Source: an uncultured Acetatifactor sp. (lineage in GTDB: Bacteria > Bacillota > Clostridia > Lachnospirales > Lachnospiraceae). From it: a stretch of DNA of 64,000 bases. The first letter of the stretch is position 1. Each line of letters begins with the position of its first letter. The stretch covers positions 88,790 through 152,789 of the forward strand of contig CAJUAH010000009.1 of assembly GCA_910584375.1 (NCBI GenBank), read 5' to 3'. Of the stretch, positions 33,471 to 41,320 are shown piece by piece. The notes under the pieces were generated by a model, which saw nothing but the letters and a program-made list of their open reading frames with translations, did no database searches and was not told the DNA's origin. The translations under genes were made by a program, and so were the position numbers.

Positions 33471-33947
33471 TCACACCTCCCTGATCAGAAAATAGTCGTC
33501 CTCGTCCATGGAATTAGTATTGACAAATCCATGCTTTTGATACATTTCCATGGCCGCCAGATTGTCTTTCTGACAGCCTATCACTATGGGCCTGGGACCA
33601 AACTCGCCGTAAATCCGTCCTATTACCTCTTCCAGCGCTATAGAGCCGATACCCCTGTGGCGGTACTTTCTGTCTATGACAAAACCCAGGATCCGGTAAA
33701 AGGGCCGCCCCGCAATCTGCGGCGGGTCTATCTCCCAGGGGATTCCCTCGCCCATGAGGATGATCCCCACGCAGCTATCGTCCTCCCGGATCAGATAGGT
33801 GTGGCCTATGTAGCCGTGTTCCTCGCCGTACCAGGTCTGCTCCAGAATCTCCTCTGTGGAATCCACCAGATCCAGGCTGATATCGGCCCTGTCGATGCCC
33901 AGGGCCTGCGCCTGATTTTCCCTGTTTAATATCTCCAATGTTATCAT
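33471..33947 (-). CDS. GNAT family N-acetyltransferase
   Basis: A 158-residue acetyltransferase. The CoA-binding motif A is FVIDRKYRHRGIGSIALEEV (residues about 90-109), followed by IVIGCQKDNLAAMEMYQKHGF, the usual motif B. It would pass an acetyl group from acetyl-CoA to an amine of a small molecule or protein; the target cannot be told. SD AGGGGGT precedes ATG 33947. It lies just after a 27-bp tandem repeat and before the EamA gene. Confidence 0.85.
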   Translation of the reverse strand: MITLEILNRENQAQALGIDRADISLDLVDSTEEILEQTWYGEEHGYIGHTYLIREDDSCVGIILMGEGIPWEIDPPQIAGRPFYRILGFVIDRKYRHRGIGSIALEEVIGRIYGEFGPRPIVIGCQKDNLAAMEMYQKHGFVNTNSMDEDDYFLIREV

Positions 33948-33991
33948 TTTTACCCCCTGACTGTCGCTGGCCTTGCCCGGCTGCCGCAGCC

Positions 33992-34099
33992 CCTGTCCGC
34001 CTGCTGCATGTCGCCGCTCCTGCCCGCCTGCCGCACGTTGCCGCTCCTGTCAGCCCATTGCATGTCGCCGCTCCTACCTGCCTACTGCATGTCGGCAGG
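33992..34099. repeat. Four-copy 27-bp tandem repeat between PNPOx-like and GNAT genes
   Basis: Units of exactly 27 bases start at 33992, 34019, 34046 and 34073, each ending near TGCATGTCGCCGCT on the plus strand; the fourth is diverged and overlaps the last codons and stop (34082) of the PNPOx-like gene. The repeat fills most of the gap before the GNAT gene. Confidence 0.8.
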
Positions 34100-34519
34100 C
34101 TGTATCTCAAAATCTTCCGACTTGAAATTGCTGTAATATCTACCCTTTACCGCCGTAAATTTGAGCACACAATAATCCGGATCTGTCACGCCCTCCTTAT
34201 AATACATGGTATCGCCCCTCTCCCAAATCCGCTCTTTCGCCTCCGACGTCTCCAGCACCTCCACCGTGCCCACCAGGCTCACGCCCCGGAAGAACCGCCT
34301 GTCCACAAAGTAAACGCCGGCCTTATTGTTGGCCTTGAAACATTTCACCTTGTTGGAGGACGTGTTCGTGCTAAACCACAGCTCCCGGATCCCGTTTCTC
34401 TCCCTGGGCCTTAACATCGCCTTGGTGACGGGAAAACCGTCTGCGTCAATATACGACAAAAAGGCGTTGCCCGCCCTGTCGATCATTTTTCCTACTGTTT
34501 TTTCCGGTTCACGCATCAT
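34082..34519 (-). CDS. Pyridoxamine 5'-phosphate oxidase-like FMN-binding protein
   Basis: This 145-residue split-barrel protein carries FLSYIDADGFPVTKAML, ELWFSTNTSSNKVKCFKANN, AGVYFVDRRFFRGVSLVGTVEVL, and the C-terminal YCVLKFTAVKGRYYSNFKSE. It belongs to the general-stress/PNPOx-like group that binds FMN or F420-type cofactors. It is unlikely to be the true PdxH, which is longer and has a C-terminal dimerisation domain. SD GGGAGG precedes ATG 34519. The end of the gene is formed by the last unit of a 27-bp tandem repeat, so the final residues (PADMQ) may be a recent change. Confidence 0.8.
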   Translation of the reverse strand: MMREPEKTVGKMIDRAGNAFLSYIDADGFPVTKAMLRPRERNGIRELWFSTNTSSNKVKCFKANNKAGVYFVDRRFFRGVSLVGTVEVLETSEAKERIWERGDTMYYKEGVTDPDYCVLKFTAVKGRYYSNFKSEDFEIQPADMQ

Positions 34520-34525
34520 TCTCTC

Positions 34526-34693
34526 TACCTCCCATGGTTTTGTTCATTATTTTGGAAAAATATTTCCCAATATCCAAAACACTTTCCCCCGGCGGACAAT
34601 ATGCACATTATCCTTCAATCTGTCCATCGCTCTTTGAACTGACGAAACAGAGGTCTGGTGTATTTCAGCCAGTTCCTTTAAATATGTATATTT
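34526..34693 (-). pseudogene. Remnant of an HTH DNA-binding protein
   Basis: An open stretch without a start codon reads YLKELAEIHQTSVSSVQRAM and continues RLKDNVHIVRRGKVFWILG before the stop at 34526. ELAEIHQTSVSSVQRAMDRL has the form of a helix-turn-helix. It is bounded upstream by TAA (34694-34696). It looks like the 3' end of a lost regulator gene. Confidence 0.35.
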
Positions 34694-34752
34694 TTATACA
34701 GATTACATAATCTCCAACCACTTAACAGTTCAGTTCTATAATCCGGAATTTG

Positions 34753-35454
34753 TCAATCAGAATTTCTTATTTTTCTTATATTGTGATTCATTAAATGTCT
34801 GCCTAAATTTCTATATAGAAAGGCTTTAAATACTGACATTTCTTGGTGATGTTCTTTAAGTAAATCGTCTGGACAATCATATATTCCGAAGTCCTGACTA
34901 ATCCCTTTGCTTTGAATATAAGTATTGTTTCGCTCAAAATCAATTACAGGATTACGGAAATCTTTTACTGCAACACCATATCCGCAAAAAGCACCTATAC
35001 AAGCGGCATTTATACTTTGTAATCTTGAGAGGTATCCTTTATCCAAGATAAATGCCTCAAGTTCATACCATACTCCATCCAAATAAACTTCTACCCAACT
35101 ATGGAAAATATCTTTAGGTGCATTTTTATATACAATGCCAGTCATTGCACCTTTTTGTAGTTTTTTATCAATTGTAAACCCATGTACTCGACATGGAACA
35201 TTTACTCCACGAAGTAATGCCATGAAAAGCGTTCCTTTTGTATTACATTGTCCATATCCATCAGACAAAACTTCTGATGCTGAAATACTGTCATCCACAT
35301 TGTACCCAAATAAAATTTCATCCCGCACAAAATTATATATCTGTTTGATTCTATTATATGAATCCATATTTCCCCATTGTCTATCATATATTAACTGCTG
35401 TATATTCGTGGCTGAAAAATTTAACATGGAGGTTTCTCTCAAATATTGCTCCAT
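34753..35454 (-). CDS. Transglutaminase-like domain protein
   Basis: A 233-residue protein of the transglutaminase/protease-like superfamily. The catalytic Cys is in DGYGQCNTKGTLFMALLRG, the His in IFHSWVEVYLDGVWYELEAF, and the Asp in the following FILD. The preceding MDSYNRIKQIYNFVRDEI matches the usual helical lead-in. It has no signal peptide and no membrane helix, so it acts inside the cell. The gene is clearly more AT-rich than its neighbours, and its codon use differs, a sign of transfer. SD AAGGAG precedes ATG 35454. A small inverted repeat lies just upstream, and a MITE-like element lies beyond that. The natural substrate is unknown; members act as proteases, amidases or cross-linkers. 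Confidence 0.78.
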   Translation of the reverse strand: MEQYLRETSMLNFSATNIQQLIYDRQWGNMDSYNRIKQIYNFVRDEILFGYNVDDSISASEVLSDGYGQCNTKGTLFMALLRGVNVPCRVHGFTIDKKLQKGAMTGIVYKNAPKDIFHSWVEVYLDGVWYELEAFILDKGYLSRLQSINAACIGAFCGYGVAVKDFRNPVIDFERNNTYIQSKGISQDFGIYDCPDDLLKEHHQEMSVFKAFLYRNLGRHLMNHNIRKIRNSD

Positions 35455-35499
35455 AGATTTCTTTCTCCTTAAATCCCGGTTTTACGCTCTATTCAGGTC

Positions 35500-35513
35500 G
35501 TCAGTAAACTGAC
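35500..35513. promoter_or_regulatory. Inverted repeat upstream of the transglutaminase-like gene
   Basis: GTCAGT-AA-ACTGAC is a perfect 6-2-6 inverted repeat 46 bases before the gene start. It could be an operator. Confidence 0.3.
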
Positions 35514-35549
35514 AGTTTTATCAATCTATTCGCGTTCTCCTGGATGTCA

Positions 35550-35804
35550 ATCCTGTTGGGCCTATACAAAAAAAATGTCATTTTATACCCACATCCATCC
35601 CATATGATCAAGTTTTTCCATTACCTTTACATCCCCTGTGGGTCTATGCAGAAAAAATTACTGTCTGTACCCCCTTTTTGTTGCAAAACAGGGGGTAAAA
35701 AGAGTGAATTATTGCATATAGGCCCATCCAAGCCCCAAAGCAAGAGGGTAATCCTCAAAAAGTGGGCACAAAAATGATATTTTTTTCTATATGCCCACCA
35801 GGAT
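35550..35804. mobile_element. MITE-like 255-bp element with about 43-bp terminal inverted repeats
   Basis: The ends 35550-35592 and 35762-35804 are inverted copies; both begin ATCCTG(T/G)TGGGC and end in CCCAC, with A-rich middles. Inside, two more related units face each other (35638-35674 and 35691-35727), separated by a hairpin: ACCCCC (35669-35674) pairs with GGGGGT (35691-35696) and the inner bases pair as well. So four versions of one 36-43-base unit lie in mirror order. No open frame fits inside. The right end directly abuts a broken AlbA_2-type gene. It looks like a non-autonomous transposable element, though the host transposase is not in the window. Confidence 0.55.
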
Positions 35805-35957
35805 CAAAAAAACATTGTCTAATGATATGCCCTGCACTTCAATGACACCGATATAAATCATCCCATCCTGCGCATTGGCAAAGCCGCACACCCATTTCCG
35901 GTATTCATCCCTCTAAGACTGCTTATATTCGATGTTTTGACTTTCCGCGATAAAATC
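35805..35957 (-). pseudogene. Remnant of an AlbA_2/Schlafen-type ATP-binding domain gene
   Basis: The minus strand reads ESQNIEYKQS, an in-frame TAG (35913-35915) where relatives have Trp, then RDEYRKWVCGFANAQ, DGMIYIGV and some 14 more residues up to the MITE-like element. ESxxxEYKxSW...KxVCGFANAxGGxIYIGV is the hallmark of AlbA_2 domains of putative transcriptional regulators. Only the first 50 residues remain. The frame is the same as that of the DUF3795 gene, whose stop lies just upstream. Confidence 0.6.
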
Positions 35958-36257
35958 TCAGTCTTCTTGCCTGCGATACTGCTCCGCAAGCTTATGTAAA
36001 TGCTCTACTATGTTCGGATTCCAATGGATCACGGAGGTTAACTGTTCGCAGGGAAACTCGCTGCATATGCCGCAAAACCGCGCGCCGTGCTCCCTTGCGC
36101 AGGCGTGTACTCTGCATCGGCCGGAGCCTGCCCATTCCGGGACATAGCCGTCCGCCTCTATACAGCCCTTGCATTCTCCGCTCACTTTTTTAGAACAGCC
36201 ATTGCAGCATTCGCCGCAGGCCGTTATGGCAGTAAAATCTATTTTTGCGGTGTCCAA
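35958..36257 (-). CDS. DUF3795 cysteine-rich protein
   Basis: A 99-residue protein (114 if the upstream TTG at 36302 is used) of the DUF3795 type. It has ACGECCNGCSKKVSGECKGC, CRVHACAREHGARFCGICSEFPC and the usual C-terminal helix ending LHKLAEQYRR. The eleven cysteines probably bind zinc. Function unknown. The start is uncertain: no ATG fits, and TTG 36257 is preferred because AAAGGAAAGAG lies before it. Upstream DNA in another frame has MHLCPVCGNTRN, perhaps a trace of a zinc-ribbon gene. Confidence 0.65.
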   Translation of the reverse strand: MDTAKIDFTAITACGECCNGCSKKVSGECKGCIEADGYVPEWAGSGRCRVHACAREHGARFCGICSEFPCEQLTSVIHWNPNIVEHLHKLAEQYRRQED

Positions 36258-36370
36258 AGTCTCTTTCCTTTTCTTTCCCCGTATGTCTGCGGTCTGTGCC
36301 AAGTCCGCCGCCGTATCCCAATAAGGCGTTCCGGGTATTCCCGCAGACAGGGCACAGGTGCATTGCCCTC

Positions 36371-36417
36371 AAAAAAAGCACAGAGGGAGTTGCAAACGCT
36401 CCTGCACAACTCCCCTC
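36371..36417 (-). terminator. Intrinsic terminator of aspS
   Basis: GAGGGGAGTTG pairs with CAACTCCCTC (one bulged G) on the minus strand, followed after a few bases by TTTTTTT (36377-36371). It lies 8 bases after the aspS stop. Confidence 0.8.
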
Positions 36418-36424
36418 TTTCAAG

Positions 36425-38239
36425 TTACACGCTATGGTTTTCAAGAGAATCCTGCTCCGGCAGTTTTACCGCCAGACACAGCTCCTCCAGCTGCTTTTCA
36501 TCCACTGTATTCGGCGCTTCGGACATCAGACAGGAGGCGTCCTTCACCTTGGGGAACGCGATCACTTCCCGGATGCTTTCCGCTTTTACCAGCAGCATCA
36601 CAAAGCGATCCAGACCGATGGCCAGTCCGGCATGAGGGGGCACGCCGTATCTGAACGCGTCCAGCAAAAATCCAAACTGCTCATGAGCCTTTTCGTCCGT
36701 AAAGCCCAGCGCCCGGAACATGCGCTCCTGCACGTCGCTCTGGAAGATACGCACGCTCCCGCCTCCCAGCTCCACACCGTTTAACACAATGTCATATGCC
36801 TTGGCCCGCACGCTGCCGGGATCGGATTCCAATCTCTCCAGATCTTCCTCCATGGGCATCGTGAAAGGATGGTGCATGGCTACAAAGCGCTCTTCCTCAT
36901 CGCTCCACTCAAACTGCGGGAACTCCGTCACCCACAGGAAATTGAACTTGTCGTTGTCCACCAATGAAAGCTGCCTGGCCACCTCACAGCGCAGCGCTCC
37001 CAGCACGGCCCACACGGTCTTTAAGCGATCCGCCGCAAAGAGCAGCAGATCCCCCGGCTCCCCCTGCATCGCCGCCACCAGATCCGCCAGCTGCTCCGGC
37101 GTCATAAATTTGGCAAAGGAGGACTTATAGCTGCCGTCCGGCATCACGGACAGGTAAGCCAGCCCTTTGACCCCGTACCCTTTGGCAAACTCCACCAGCG
37201 CGTCAATCTTTTTGCGGGGCATCTCCGCCTGACCCTTCACATTGATGCCTCTCACACTGCCGCCGGACTCCAGCGCCCCGGTGAACACGCCGAAACCGCA
37301 ATCTCTTACAACCGCAGACACATCCCTAAGCTCCATGCCGAAACGGGTATCCGGCTTGTCGGAGCCGTAGCGGTTCATGGCCTCGTCCCAGGTCATCCGC
37401 GGAATGGGCAACGCTACTTCCAGGCCGATGGCCTCCCGGCACACTTCCGCCACCATGCGCTCGGTAGCGTCTATCACATCGTCCACGTCCACAAAGGACA
37501 TCTCCAGATCCACCTGGGTAAACTCCGGCTGTCTGTCAGCCCGCAGATCCTCGTCCCTAAAGCACTTGGCAATCTGGAAATACCTGTCATACCCGGAACA
37601 CATCAGCAGCTGCTTAAAGATCTGGGGGGACTGGGGCAGCGCGTAAAAACTGCCCGGATGTACCCGGCTGGGCACCAGATAGTCCCTGGCCCCCTCCGGC
37701 GTGGACTTATTCAGGATCGGCGTCTCGATCTCCAGAAAACCCTCCCGGCTTAAGAAAGCCCGTATCGTGGTGGCAATCCGGCTGCGCAGCATCAGATTGC
37801 GCTGCAAGTCCGGCCTGCGCAGATCCAGATAGCGGTATTTCAGACGCAGTTCCTCCTTGGTCTTGGAATCCGCCTCAATGGGAAAGGGCGGCGTATCCGC
37901 CTCCGCCAGAATACGCGCCTGGGTGGCCCGCACCTCGATCTCGCCGGTGGCAAGGTTCTCATTCACCGCGCCGCTGCGCTTTTCCACCTTGCCCACCACT
38001 GCAACCACAAACTCACTGCGCAGCTTTTCCGCCTTGGCGAAATTCTCCGCGCCGCAATCACTCTCCTCAAAGATCACCTGTAAGATACCGGCCCGGTCCC
38101 GCAGATCCACAAAAATAATACCGCCCTTGTTGCGCTGTTTCTGCACCCAGCCCATGACGGTGACTTCCTCCCCCACGTTGGCGAGGCTCAGTTCACCGCA
38201 CCTGTAAGTCCTCTTAAGCCCTTTCATTGACTCTGCCAT
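36425..38239 (-). CDS. aspS: Aspartate--tRNA ligase
   Basis: This 604-residue class II synthetase charges tRNA(Asp), in the bacterial-type form. The N-terminal OB-fold anticodon domain includes VMGWVQKQRNKGGIIFVDLRD. The flipping-loop region holds LPQSPQIFKQLLM. Motif 2 is RYFQIAKCFRDEDLRADRQPE, the GAD insert lies in the middle, and motif 3 is GLAIGLDRFVMLL near the end. Start ATG 38239 has GAGGG upstream. It lies after hisS and a 34-codon gene, in the usual Firmicutes hisS-aspS pair, and ends at a terminator. Discriminating versus non-discriminating type cannot be read with certainty. Confidence 0.97.
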   Translation of the reverse strand: MAESMKGLKRTYRCGELSLANVGEEVTVMGWVQKQRNKGGIIFVDLRDRAGILQVIFEESDCGAENFAKAEKLRSEFVVAVVGKVEKRSGAVNENLATGEIEVRATQARILAEADTPPFPIEADSKTKEELRLKYRYLDLRRPDLQRNLMLRSRIATTIRAFLSREGFLEIETPILNKSTPEGARDYLVPSRVHPGSFYALPQSPQIFKQLLMCSGYDRYFQIAKCFRDEDLRADRQPEFTQVDLEMSFVDVDDVIDATERMVAEVCREAIGLEVALPIPRMTWDEAMNRYGSDKPDTRFGMELRDVSAVVRDCGFGVFTGALESGGSVRGINVKGQAEMPRKKIDALVEFAKGYGVKGLAYLSVMPDGSYKSSFAKFMTPEQLADLVAAMQGEPGDLLLFAADRLKTVWAVLGALRCEVARQLSLVDNDKFNFLWVTEFPQFEWSDEEERFVAMHHPFTMPMEEDLERLESDPGSVRAKAYDIVLNGVELGGGSVRIFQSDVQERMFRALGFTDEKAHEQFGFLLDAFRYGVPPHAGLAIGLDRFVMLLVKAESIREVIAFPKVKDASCLMSEAPNTVDEKQLEELCLAVKLPEQDSLENHSV

Positions 38240-38272
38240 AATTCATCCCTCGATTCCGCCCTGCCCGGGCTC

Positions 38273-38377
38273 CTATTTATTATTTTTCTCTCTGTCCTGC
38301 CGTATCTCATACTTCCCACTGATTCGTACAAAGGCAATCATTATCGCGATCACCAGTAACATGCTCTCAAATATCAT
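38273..38377 (-). CDS. 34-residue putative membrane miniprotein between hisS and aspS
   Basis: A short frame MIFESMLLVIAIMIAFVRIS followed by a charged tail (RQDREKNNK at the end) fits a single membrane helix with a positive cytosolic C-terminus. It begins 22 bases after the hisS stop and ends 33 bases before aspS. No strong SD is visible; translation could be coupled to hisS. Too short to prove; the hydrophobic-then-charged pattern and its filling of the gap are the support. Confidence 0.4.
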   Translation of the reverse strand: MIFESMLLVIAIMIAFVRISGKYEIRQDREKNNK

Positions 38378-38399
38378 CAGAACGCCCGCTGACGGTTTC

Positions 38400-39662
38400 T
38401 CAGTTCTTCAGCGCCTCCCGGTAGAACTCCTCAAATTCCTCATAGCCCTGTGCCATGAGCTGCTCCTTCTGGAACTTCTTGTTCTTGTTCATGCGGGCCA
38501 CCAGCACTTGCCTTCCCTCCTGACGGGCCTTCTGGGCCTGGGCTATGATATCGCACAGCGTCTGTCCGCTCACGCCCTTCTCGATCAGATAAGCCACTTT
38601 CTCAGGCCGTCCGGGCACCTTGAAACCATTTTCCATCAGCAGCAGGATGATCCGCTCAAATCCGATGGAAAAGCCGCAGGCCGGGACGTCCTGCCCGGTG
38701 AATTTCCCCACCATCCTGTCGTACCTGCCGCCGCCGCCGCAGGCCGCGCCGAACTGGGGCATGGAAATCTCAAAGATCGTCCCCGTATAATAGGACATGC
38801 CCCGCACCAATGTGGCGTCGAACACCAGCTTAAAATCCGCCGACCTGGTGGCGTTGACACTGGATATGATCTCCTGCAATCCCTCGGACACTGTGGGCTC
38901 CAACACGCCTTTCAAGGTTTCCGCCAGATAGGCCACTCCGTCTTCCTGCCGCGCCAGCTCCTGATACAGCGTCAGGTACTTGTCCACACAAGTCTTTTCA
39001 AAGCCTTTCTCCAGCAGTTCCGCCTCCACGCCCTCCATGCCGATCTTGTCCATCTTGTCCAGCGTGATAAACACGCTGTCGTAAGCGTCCTCGGCAAATC
39101 CGCTGTAAGCCGCCATGGCTTTCAGGATCTGCCTGTCGTTTATGCGGATCTCAAAATCTCTGAATCCCAACTTGCCCAGCGTGGTGGTGGTGGCCAGTAT
39201 CAGCTCGATCTCCGCCAAATTGCTGGGCTCCCCAAGAATATCGATATCGCACTGCATAAACTGGCGGTAACGCCCCTTCTGGGGCCTGTCCGCCCGCCAC
39301 ACGCTGCCCATCTGCAGCGCCTTAAAGGGAGAGGGCAGGCTGGCGGCATTGCACGCATAGTACCGCACCAGCGGCACGGTCAGATCATAGCGCATACCGA
39401 AGTCCACCACGTCCTCCTCTGTTGTAGCCTCCGCCACATTCAGCTTTTCGCCTCTCTTGAGCACTTTAAAGATCAGTTTCTCGTTGTCGCCGCCCTGTTT
39501 GCTGGTCAGGTTGGCGATACTCTCCATACAGGGCGTCTCTATGGCAGTAAATCCAAACTGCCGGTAAGTGTCCCGAATCACACCCTGCACATACTCCCTG
39601 ATCTCCATCTCCTCCGGTAAGATATCTTTCATGCCGTTTACCGGCTTTTTGATCAATGCCAT
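38400..39662 (-). CDS. hisS: Histidine--tRNA ligase
   Basis: This 420-residue class II synthetase charges tRNA(His). KKPVNGMKDILPEEM is the N-terminal start, FTAIETPCMESIANL holds motif 1, VWRADRPQKGRYRQFMQCDIDI is motif 2, GGGRYDRMVG and GFSIGFERIILLL give the histidine-A and motif 3 regions, and the anticodon domain follows (KVAYLIEKGVSG). ATG 39662 is chosen over a GTG seven codons upstream because AGGGAGG then sits at proper spacing. A consensus promoter about 90 bases upstream drives hisS and aspS. There is no room for a T-box leader. Confidence 0.96.
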   Translation of the reverse strand: MALIKKPVNGMKDILPEEMEIREYVQGVIRDTYRQFGFTAIETPCMESIANLTSKQGGDNEKLIFKVLKRGEKLNVAEATTEEDVVDFGMRYDLTVPLVRYYACNAASLPSPFKALQMGSVWRADRPQKGRYRQFMQCDIDILGEPSNLAEIELILATTTTLGKLGFRDFEIRINDRQILKAMAAYSGFAEDAYDSVFITLDKMDKIGMEGVEAELLEKGFEKTCVDKYLTLYQELARQEDGVAYLAETLKGVLEPTVSEGLQEIISSVNATRSADFKLVFDATLVRGMSYYTGTIFEISMPQFGAACGGGGRYDRMVGKFTGQDVPACGFSIGFERIILLLMENGFKVPGRPEKVAYLIEKGVSGQTLCDIIAQAQKARQEGRQVLVARMNKNKKFQKEQLMAQGYEEFEEFYREALKN

Positions 39663-39751
39663 ATATTCCTCCCTCGTTGCCACGCGCGATAAAACCCTCT
39701 CCTGTCGGTTCAGTTCCCGGCGCAGTGTTCTCTAACAGTTTACTCCATATC

Positions 39752-39780
39752 ATCTTAAAAGTTTTGTTCCCTGCTGTCAA
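39752..39780 (-). promoter_or_regulatory. Predicted sigma-A promoter of hisS-aspS
   Basis: TTGACA (39780-39775) and TAAGAT (39757-39752) on the minus strand are 17 bases apart. The leader to hisS is about 83 bases. Confidence 0.75.
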
Positions 39781-39869
39781 CAGTTTGTTTTCTGCATCTT
39801 TCTCTCTCTGCGCCCCTGTCTCTCGCAGATGTCTTCCGCGTCCCTGTCCCTTACTCCGCATCGCGGCCG

Positions 39870-41306
39870 TCAATCGCTTAAAAGCCGTTCCTTCCGCTCT
39901 ATCATCTCATCGATTCTCTCGATATACTGGGCGACCTCCTTCACATTCTCGCACCGCTCGATGCGCCCGTCGGGGTACACCCTTTTGGTAATCGCCCCGG
40001 CCCCTAACGCCACAATGGTCTGCACTTCCTCCATGATCAGAATATTGTAAAGCCCGTATTTCCCATCCCTTGCATAGCCCACGTTCTCAAAATTCCCGGA
40101 CATATTTTTCTGCCGGTAGAGATAATAGGGATGCATGTTAAGTGCCGCCGCACCCGCCGCCGCGATCTTCATGGTCTCGTCCGTATTGCGCAGCGTCCCT
40201 ATGCCGTGCTCCTGAATCCACTGATTCAGACGGGAGGCACGCTTGATCGCCAGAGAATGCACGGTCAGGCTGTCCGGAGACAGATCGACCACCCGGTCTA
40301 TGGTGCGGCGTACATCCGCCTCGTCCTCCCCCGGAAGACCCAGTATCAGATCCATATTGATATTGTCAAAGCCCGCCTCTCTGGCCAGTTCAAAAGCCTC
40401 CACCACCTGTTCCACCGTGGCCTTGCGCCCGATGATATCCAGCGTATCCTGTTTCATGGTCTGCGGATTCACGGAGATCCGGCTCACGCCATAGCGCCGC
40501 AGCACTTCCAGCTTGTCCCCGGTGATACTGTCCGCCCGGCCCGCCTCGACCGTAAACTCCTGCACCGTGGAAAAATCGAACAATTCCCTTAAGCTGCCCA
40601 GCAGCCGCTCCAACTGCTCCGGCTCCAGAGTGGTGGGCGTTCCCCCGCCGATGTATACGGTATCCAGCACTTTATTCCCCCAGGCCTGAGAAACATACGC
40701 AAGCTCCCGTATCACACAGTCAATGTAGCGCTCCACCCTCTCCCGGTAAGCCGCTATGGGATAAGAGGTAAAGGAGCAGTACAGACAGGTGCTGGGGCAA
40801 AAGGGAATCCCGATATACAGGCTGTATCCCCCCTGATAGTGTATTTTGGACAAAAGCCGCCTCTCCCGGCGGGCGATATCGATACTCAGTTCACTTTTCT
40901 CCCGACTCACATAATGATTCTGCCGCAGCCAGTCGATGATCTCCCCGTCCTCCTTCCCCTCCTCCAGCATGGCGTAAGCTATCTTGGTGGGGCGGATTCC
41001 CGTCAGATTCCCCCAGGGCAGTTCCCTGCCTGTGAGTTCCGCCAGCGTTCTATAAAAAAAGCGTTTAAATCCATCCTTAAACGCTCCTTGCTCCTCCTCG
41101 TTCCGCCATGTGATCTCCCGGCCGTCCAGCAGCATATGCGCCGCCGGCTCCTCGATCCGGATGCTCCACTCCTGCTCGCCCTCCCGAATCTCCTGCTCCC
41201 GGCTGGCAGGCGTGATGATCCGCAGCGGCTGCTCAGGATAAAAGGACCTCAGCAGCGCCTGGATATCATATTCATAATTTTCACGGTTCAGCCTGACAGC
41301 CAGCAT
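39870..41306 (-). CDS. hemZ: Oxygen-independent coproporphyrinogen dehydrogenase HemZ-like radical SAM protein
   Basis: A 478-residue radical SAM enzyme. A 160-residue N-terminal domain precedes FCPSTCLYCSFTSYPI, whose CxxxCxxC holds the 4Fe-4S cluster. VYIGGGTPTTLEPEQLERLL, RISVNPQTMKQDTLDIIGR and MDLILGLPGE follow, as in the HemN/HemZ family. The long N-terminal domain and the position next to relA, the MBL gene and hisS are typical of HemZ. It may convert coproporphyrinogen III to protoporphyrinogen IX, though family members have been reassigned before. SD GGGGG precedes ATG 41306, 14 bases after the MBL gene. Confidence 0.85.
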   Translation of the reverse strand: MLAVRLNRENYEYDIQALLRSFYPEQPLRIITPASREQEIREGEQEWSIRIEEPAAHMLLDGREITWRNEEEQGAFKDGFKRFFYRTLAELTGRELPWGNLTGIRPTKIAYAMLEEGKEDGEIIDWLRQNHYVSREKSELSIDIARRERRLLSKIHYQGGYSLYIGIPFCPSTCLYCSFTSYPIAAYRERVERYIDCVIRELAYVSQAWGNKVLDTVYIGGGTPTTLEPEQLERLLGSLRELFDFSTVQEFTVEAGRADSITGDKLEVLRRYGVSRISVNPQTMKQDTLDIIGRKATVEQVVEAFELAREAGFDNINMDLILGLPGEDEADVRRTIDRVVDLSPDSLTVHSLAIKRASRLNQWIQEHGIGTLRNTDETMKIAAAGAAALNMHPYYLYRQKNMSGNFENVGYARDGKYGLYNILIMEEVQTIVALGAGAITKRVYPDGRIERCENVKEVAQYIERIDEMIERKERLLSD

Positions 41307-41320
41307 TCTCTCGAACCCCC

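Noticed and set aside
35550..35804. CRISPR-like array
   Set aside because: The four related units are in mirror order with unequal spacing and no unique spacers, which fits an inverted-repeat element instead.
36190..36444. An 84-codon minus-strand frame with a CPVCGNT motif
   Set aside because: It overlaps the aspS terminator and the DUF3795 gene in another frame; only a trace of a possible zinc-ribbon gene.
39663..39869. T-box riboswitch before hisS
   Set aside because: The promoter lies about 90 bases from the start, leaving no room, and no T-box core was seen.
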